A DNA stretch of 13,452 nucleotides from the NCBI GenBank assembly GCA_900404475.1, contig OUQQ01000390.1, positions 6,679 to 20,130 of the forward strand, given 5' to 3'. The notes below the pieces were generated by a model. The model saw only the letters and a program-made list of their open reading frames with translations. It made no database searches and had not been told where the DNA came from. The position numbers were made by a program, and so were the translations under genes. Source of the DNA: Spongospora subterranea (Eukaryota > Endomyxa > Phytomyxea > Plasmodiophorida > Plasmodiophoridae). Below are positions 9,201-13,452 of this stretch, one piece after another; positions within the stretch are counted from its first letter, which is position 1; every line of letters starts with the position of its first letter.

Positions 9201-12200
9201 CCCAAAACATCAGAAGAGCCTAATATATTGAATGCAGCACTTGCACCGTTTTTGATGTAATGGCTGAGGACTAAGTTGAAAAGATCTTCATAGCTTGAAA
9301 CATGATTGGACAGTCCTAAAGCATTTAACCGGACTTGTGCAGAATCAAGGGCAATTGATGATGCGAGACGAAGAATCCAATCATAGTCGGTATACCGTTC
9401 AACTGGACTATCAATTCCTTTCCAGAACGACACAGTCAACGATATCGGAGACATAATCATCATCCCAAAGAACACCTTAGCAAATCTCACCATATGACAA
9501 AGAATATTGCTGTAAAATTACCTTCTTCCCAGAATCCTGTCCAACAACTGGAAGTGCAGCAATGGGTAATGGAGGCGGACGAGCTTCTTGGGTGCCGGCA
9601 AAAGCGAGATCCATCAAATGTTGAATAAACCATAACATATTGCTCAACCAGCGAGTATTTGCCGTTAGCGACATGTCCAGAATTAGTAGGTTCACGTACC
9701 TAAACAAGAATAAATAGCGAGAATTTCACGTTGATGCAATTTCTCCTACGGAAAGTAATCAAATAACTCAGATAAATATTCAGATTGAACGACAAGCTGA
9801 AACATCGGCTGCGGCGGGTTTTCTGCTTTGCGAACCGCACCGATTAAAACCATCTGAGTAGTATCGCCCCCACAGGATTTCACGTCCGGGTTATCGATTT
9901 GGAAATTTTCCGTCGAAAGCGACAAGGCATAGTCCTTCCAGTTGTTATTTATGAGGAAATCAGCTTCAAACTGGAAATTGCTTCTTGATAAGTGATAGAA
10001 TGAGAGAGCAATGGAGATCCCAAACCTGTAAGAGAGAGAGATACATGAGCTCTCTTTGGAATCCGGAATCGACAACACTGATCCCAAGCGCGGGAACGGT
10101 CAACTTCAGCCCAACCTCAAAACAATATGTTTGAATTGAAAGATCGACCCATTCAAATTGAATCAGGATGTCGCCTCGGGTGATTGCGCTTTCGCCAAGC
10201 TCAGAGCGAAAAAGATCGTCGGCATATTTATTCATTGACAATATCGGATGCCATTCCTATTGAAGAATAAGGTGGCGGGAGAATAGCGAAAAGTTTACAT
10301 ACCTGACTAAGCTGCTTGATAGGCAAATCGATGTAATCATTTATCACAATTGTGCATTCGCCCATAAAATCTATTTGACAGGTAATTGAAAACCGAAACA
10401 AATGCTACGTGGCGACATTTATACCATCCTCAGAGGCTTGGTCCTGGTCAAAAACAGCTATTCGAAGAACGAATCCATGGTTTGACGATAAGCGCTCATA
10501 TTCGAAAACGAAAGATTCGTCCCAATCCGGATTTAGAGATTTCTTAATGACTTTCGTCTGAAAGTGTTGACTTCCGTAAGAAACCTAAGTTAACGCCATT
10601 GATATGGTTTCAATATCAAATTATTGATTCAACCTTGCAATAGGCATCCGATGTATTGCCCGCATCCATTGCCAGACAGTTTTTGGCTGAGATAATTCCA
10701 ATCTTGAACTTCCCCGAAACAATTCGCTGCTTGGAGGACCTTGAGAAATGCGGTAACACTTGGGCAATGGTTGATCGCCTTTTGAGAAGGAGCCTGTGGA
10801 TGCCTAGTGTCGCAATAAAAACCCAGTAAAAAAGGAAATTTACATTAACTACTTTCTCTCGTAGTCTTCGTAACACTCGACCGGTCTCGACGCGATTCAG
10901 CTAAAATTCGCTCCTTTTCTGTTGTCAAGTTTTGCAAGTGCAACTGGAATTTTTGGACGGAGGTGTCCATGTTCGCTTTTAAAAGCGTTTTTAGCACATC
11001 GGAAGATCGAACCCACTTCACAATGGTACAATAATTAGTGCATGGTTATTCGAAAAACGCGGACATACATGAAGCACCACCCGAACTAGACCGGATTGTT
11101 GCTCGGTAAAAATTTCCTTAGATAAGAAAGCGATCAAAATCCAAGCTTGAACAAGGTTTACCCTTATCAATACCTTGTCGCGGATTTTGTAAATGGGAAA
11201 CCAGGAGTCTTGAGGCAGCTCATCTGCTAGCGAGGACAGCGGGATGCTAAACGCCCCGATGTTCTATCGAATGCAAGTACTTAAAAGTGGGAAAATTGTA
11301 AACAAGGCAGTTCTTTACATGATTTTTCACGACATTGTAATCCATGACACGAAACATAATTGATGATATACCGTCTCGAATTTGAACTACTGTTGAATAG
11401 TGAAAATGAGGATTGCGTTCTTTCATGCAAACAGGAGTGGCGTCTTTCGAATCTCCGGCAATGATTTCGATAAATGGGTCGCAAAGGCCGTTCGCGTCCA
11501 TTTTAGGTAAATCCCAGGCTTCAACAATCTATATGACGAGTTTTACATGATACACAATCAAAACCATACATCATTGTCAATTTCTACGTTGATAAACAGC
11601 TTTGATGGGCGGGTTCTCAACGACTCCGCTAAATTGACGTCTTTGTTATATTGCTTCTCAGCAAACTTGATGCACGACTCGAGCATTGATCTGGACTTAT
11701 CAATAAGAGCAGTTAGGCTATCCGAAGATATGAGCGAGGGCCTGAGGGGACCATATAAATACGAGGAATCAATCCGACCGCAAGTGGCATACTGATCTTG
11801 CATAAAGTCAAGTTCAGTAATTCTTAAAATTTTCGTCGGGGATTCATTCTGAAAAGCTCATAACCATCATATACTATATGTACAGTATTTCTAATACCTG
11901 AACAGCTTCAACTAAAAGGCGACCTTTTCCGGTTCGCCATTCAGTCGCGGCGTCTGTGTCGTAAGTTTCCTCCATGTGAAAGCGCTGACACGTATCTGGC
12001 GAGCCTGTCGCACACCGGTAAACGCGTTTCAAGTCAAATATCAAGTGCTAGACGAACCATCGAACCGAGCGTCCACCCCCAGCGGTGCCAACGGTTCAAG
12101 CCAACAAAATGGAAAACTTGAAAACGGAGGCACTGGATTCCAGGCTTCAAGGCCGATTTGAGAAACTTCGAATGAAAACCGTGTCTTGTTGTCAATCTGG

Positions 12201-13452
12201 CATGGGGGAAACTGCATGTCTCCGTATCGAAACACAGCATAGACAAGGTTGTCTCGTTGTTTGACAATGCACTCAACGATATTACTTGACTGGACGCCGT
12301 CTACCCTAACAGACGATTGAACAAAGCAGTACGGAAGTAGATGTGCCCTCACGTTCTAGGGACAGATAGACTAATATGCCCCAAAATACTGAAGGTCAGA
12401 AGGCCTGACCAACCTCCAGGGATGTTGGGATCGAACGAGATCCTCATCAGTTTTGGCTTATCAGGCTCTGGTAGCATATAATCCAGCAGTCGGCCTTTTG
12501 CTTCGACTTTGACTGTTCCATGATGGGCATTTTGACGCAAAAATATCGGCAGTGAAAGGCAGTTAACTATTACAAGCTGTGGCAAAATAGTAACAATCTT
12601 GGTTCGCTGAAATCTTCCCTAAAACGGCAAAGTTGTCAGCATTTCAACAGTCAACGGTTCTGGACCCCACCGCCGCTCTGCATATTTTCACCCGTAGTTC
12701 ATATTCAGTGCCATCATTCTGCCTGAGTTGAACACTAGTCCCAGCCTCTAGTTTACAGAGAGGTAGCTCTTCTGATTCCTTGGAATCTGCACCCCCTAAA
12801 AATACTTTACCATTAACCATATCTTCGCATCCAGCCATTAGTAATGGGACACCTATCTCTCCACAATCAGGCCTAATACGTCAAGTACATAATACTGGAG
12901 TACCCTGAACTGAATGCCTGGGATATGATTGCACGACATTGTTATTGTTGAAAGTGATTGATTTCGGGGTATGGTTTACAATCCAAAACTGAGAAAAAAG
13001 TCGCGCAATCGGACATCCACCATGCTGATATTCCTGGTAGTATTTACTTAGACAATGACCTAAACCATTTCTGATAGTTATACCGTTTCACAGCTAAGGT
13101 GATTTGAGTAAATTTTGGCCTCTTTTCCATTGAGACTTTCAGGTACTCCAATCGGCAGCCGACGAACCTCACCGGGCTTGAAAACTGTGCCCGACGATGT
13201 TCTATTTGATATTGATATTCGTTCCGAAAACATCCCCCCAGGCAAAGAAACAGATATGGCGATATCCAAACTGTTCATGAAGCACTCGATACGATTGCCG
13301 CATTGAAGATTCTGAACCTCGACAGTTTGTCCTAGGAATTTGATTATCGCATGAAGCATTTCATATATCAAGCCTACCGTCCGCTCCGAAAAGGTTGACA
13401 TTGCATAAAGAATACAGCAAGTTTTCAATGACTAATACAGGAGTAAGTGAAA
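6250..13452 (-). CDS. VPS13-family bridge-like lipid-transfer protein with four C2 domains (5' partial)
   Basis: VPS13 proteins move bulk lipid between organelles at contact sites. Exons: 13431-13084, 13033-12904, 12852-12671, 12618-12353, 12305-12058, 12004-11898, 11848-11588, 11528-11319, 11263-11174, 11116-11069, 11015-10853, 10803-10634, 10584-10425, 10370-10303, 10256-10026, 9970-9750, 9699-9522, 9475-9158, 9105-9068, 9017-8960, 8912-8658, 8604-8548, 8503-8322, 8269-8038, 7988-7608, 7557-7360, 7307-6959, 6904-6762, 6711-6250 (TGA). All phases agree, giving about 1917 residues. VAB repeats include FWIVNHTP; SHR-BD shows VIVNCLSLPIFLRQN and PFCWLEPL (12600-12058). C2 domains lie near 11599-11069 and 10714-10303. 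The VPS13 C-terminal region carries ALGISVVDS, RELMYLSL, LSGVTGVFVAPIKGAQQDG and GVGKGLVGVVTKPISGTL. A PH-like segment (about 8350-7930) and two C2-like domains (7679-7150, 6785-6330) finish it. The N-terminal chorein domain would lie beyond 13452. A few splice sites, for example at 12903, 11587 and 7359, were chosen by domain fit. Confidence 0.9.
13432..13452 (-). other. 3' end of an intron of the VPS13-like gene at the window edge
   Basis: On the minus strand the sequence ends CTGTATTAG before the open frame that starts at 13431. The same frame is closed upstream by that TAG, so an acceptor here is the simplest way into the exon. The donor lies outside the window. Confidence 0.6.

Noticed and set aside
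9971..10025. A 19-nt intron ending at CTTACAG (about 10026-10044) to join two VPS13 frames
   Set aside because: A 55-nt intron at 9971-10025 keeps the frame, matches the size of all others, and gives RELMYLSLLQ followed by FEADFLINN, the expected VPS13 pattern.
1..13452. Bacterial operon, CRISPR array, tRNA/rRNA or transposase
   Set aside because: Introns throughout the recognisable genes, eukaryote-specific families, and no spaced direct repeats, tRNA boxes or transposase motifs found by eye.

Overview
The window looks like compact nuclear DNA from a eukaryotic microbe. Its genes are broken by many very short spliceosomal introns: the 35 that lie wholly inside my gene models are all 44-59 nt, most GT...YAG, some with a CTAAC/CTGAC-like branch site. 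The encoded proteins are eukaryotic housekeeping and secreted types: a TFIIIC subunit, a VPS13 bridge protein carrying C2 domains, and a GPI-type secreted polysaccharide deacetylase. Moderate GC, short intergenic gaps and this VPS13/C2 architecture make an oomycete-like stramenopile my best guess. That is inference; a fungus or another protist is not excluded.

Layout. Positions 1-187 may hold the 3' end of an unrecognised plus-strand gene. Positions 188-1371 hold no convincing gene, but do contain a roughly 460-bp imperfect inverted repeat (640-1099) resembling a decayed foldback/MITE-like element. A plus-strand gene at 1372-3873 (four exons) encodes a TFIIIC90/GTF3C4-like protein with an N-terminal WD40-type region and a C-terminal zinc-binding region. 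It converges on a minus-strand gene at 4125-5735 (five exons), which encodes a NodB-type chitin/polysaccharide deacetylase with a signal peptide, all catalytic motifs, a Cys-rich tail and a GPI-anchor-like C-terminus. Positions 5736-6249 are the intergenic gap that should hold its promoter. From 6250 to the right edge the minus strand carries the C-terminal 1917 or so residues of a VPS13-family lipid-transfer protein (29 exons here, 5' end outside the window), with VAB, SHR-BD, two internal C2 domains, the VPS13 C-terminal region, a PH-like segment and two further C2-like domains.

The three main genes do unrelated jobs (RNA polymerase III transcription, cell-surface polysaccharide modification, lipid transfer between membranes) and nothing suggests an operon or cluster. 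I see no RNA gene, CRISPR array or transposase. I did not find a clearly new biological system. The most notable items are the four-C2 VPS13 architecture, the inverted repeat, an in-frame TAG near the TFIIIC N-terminus, and one stop-free 3n intron.
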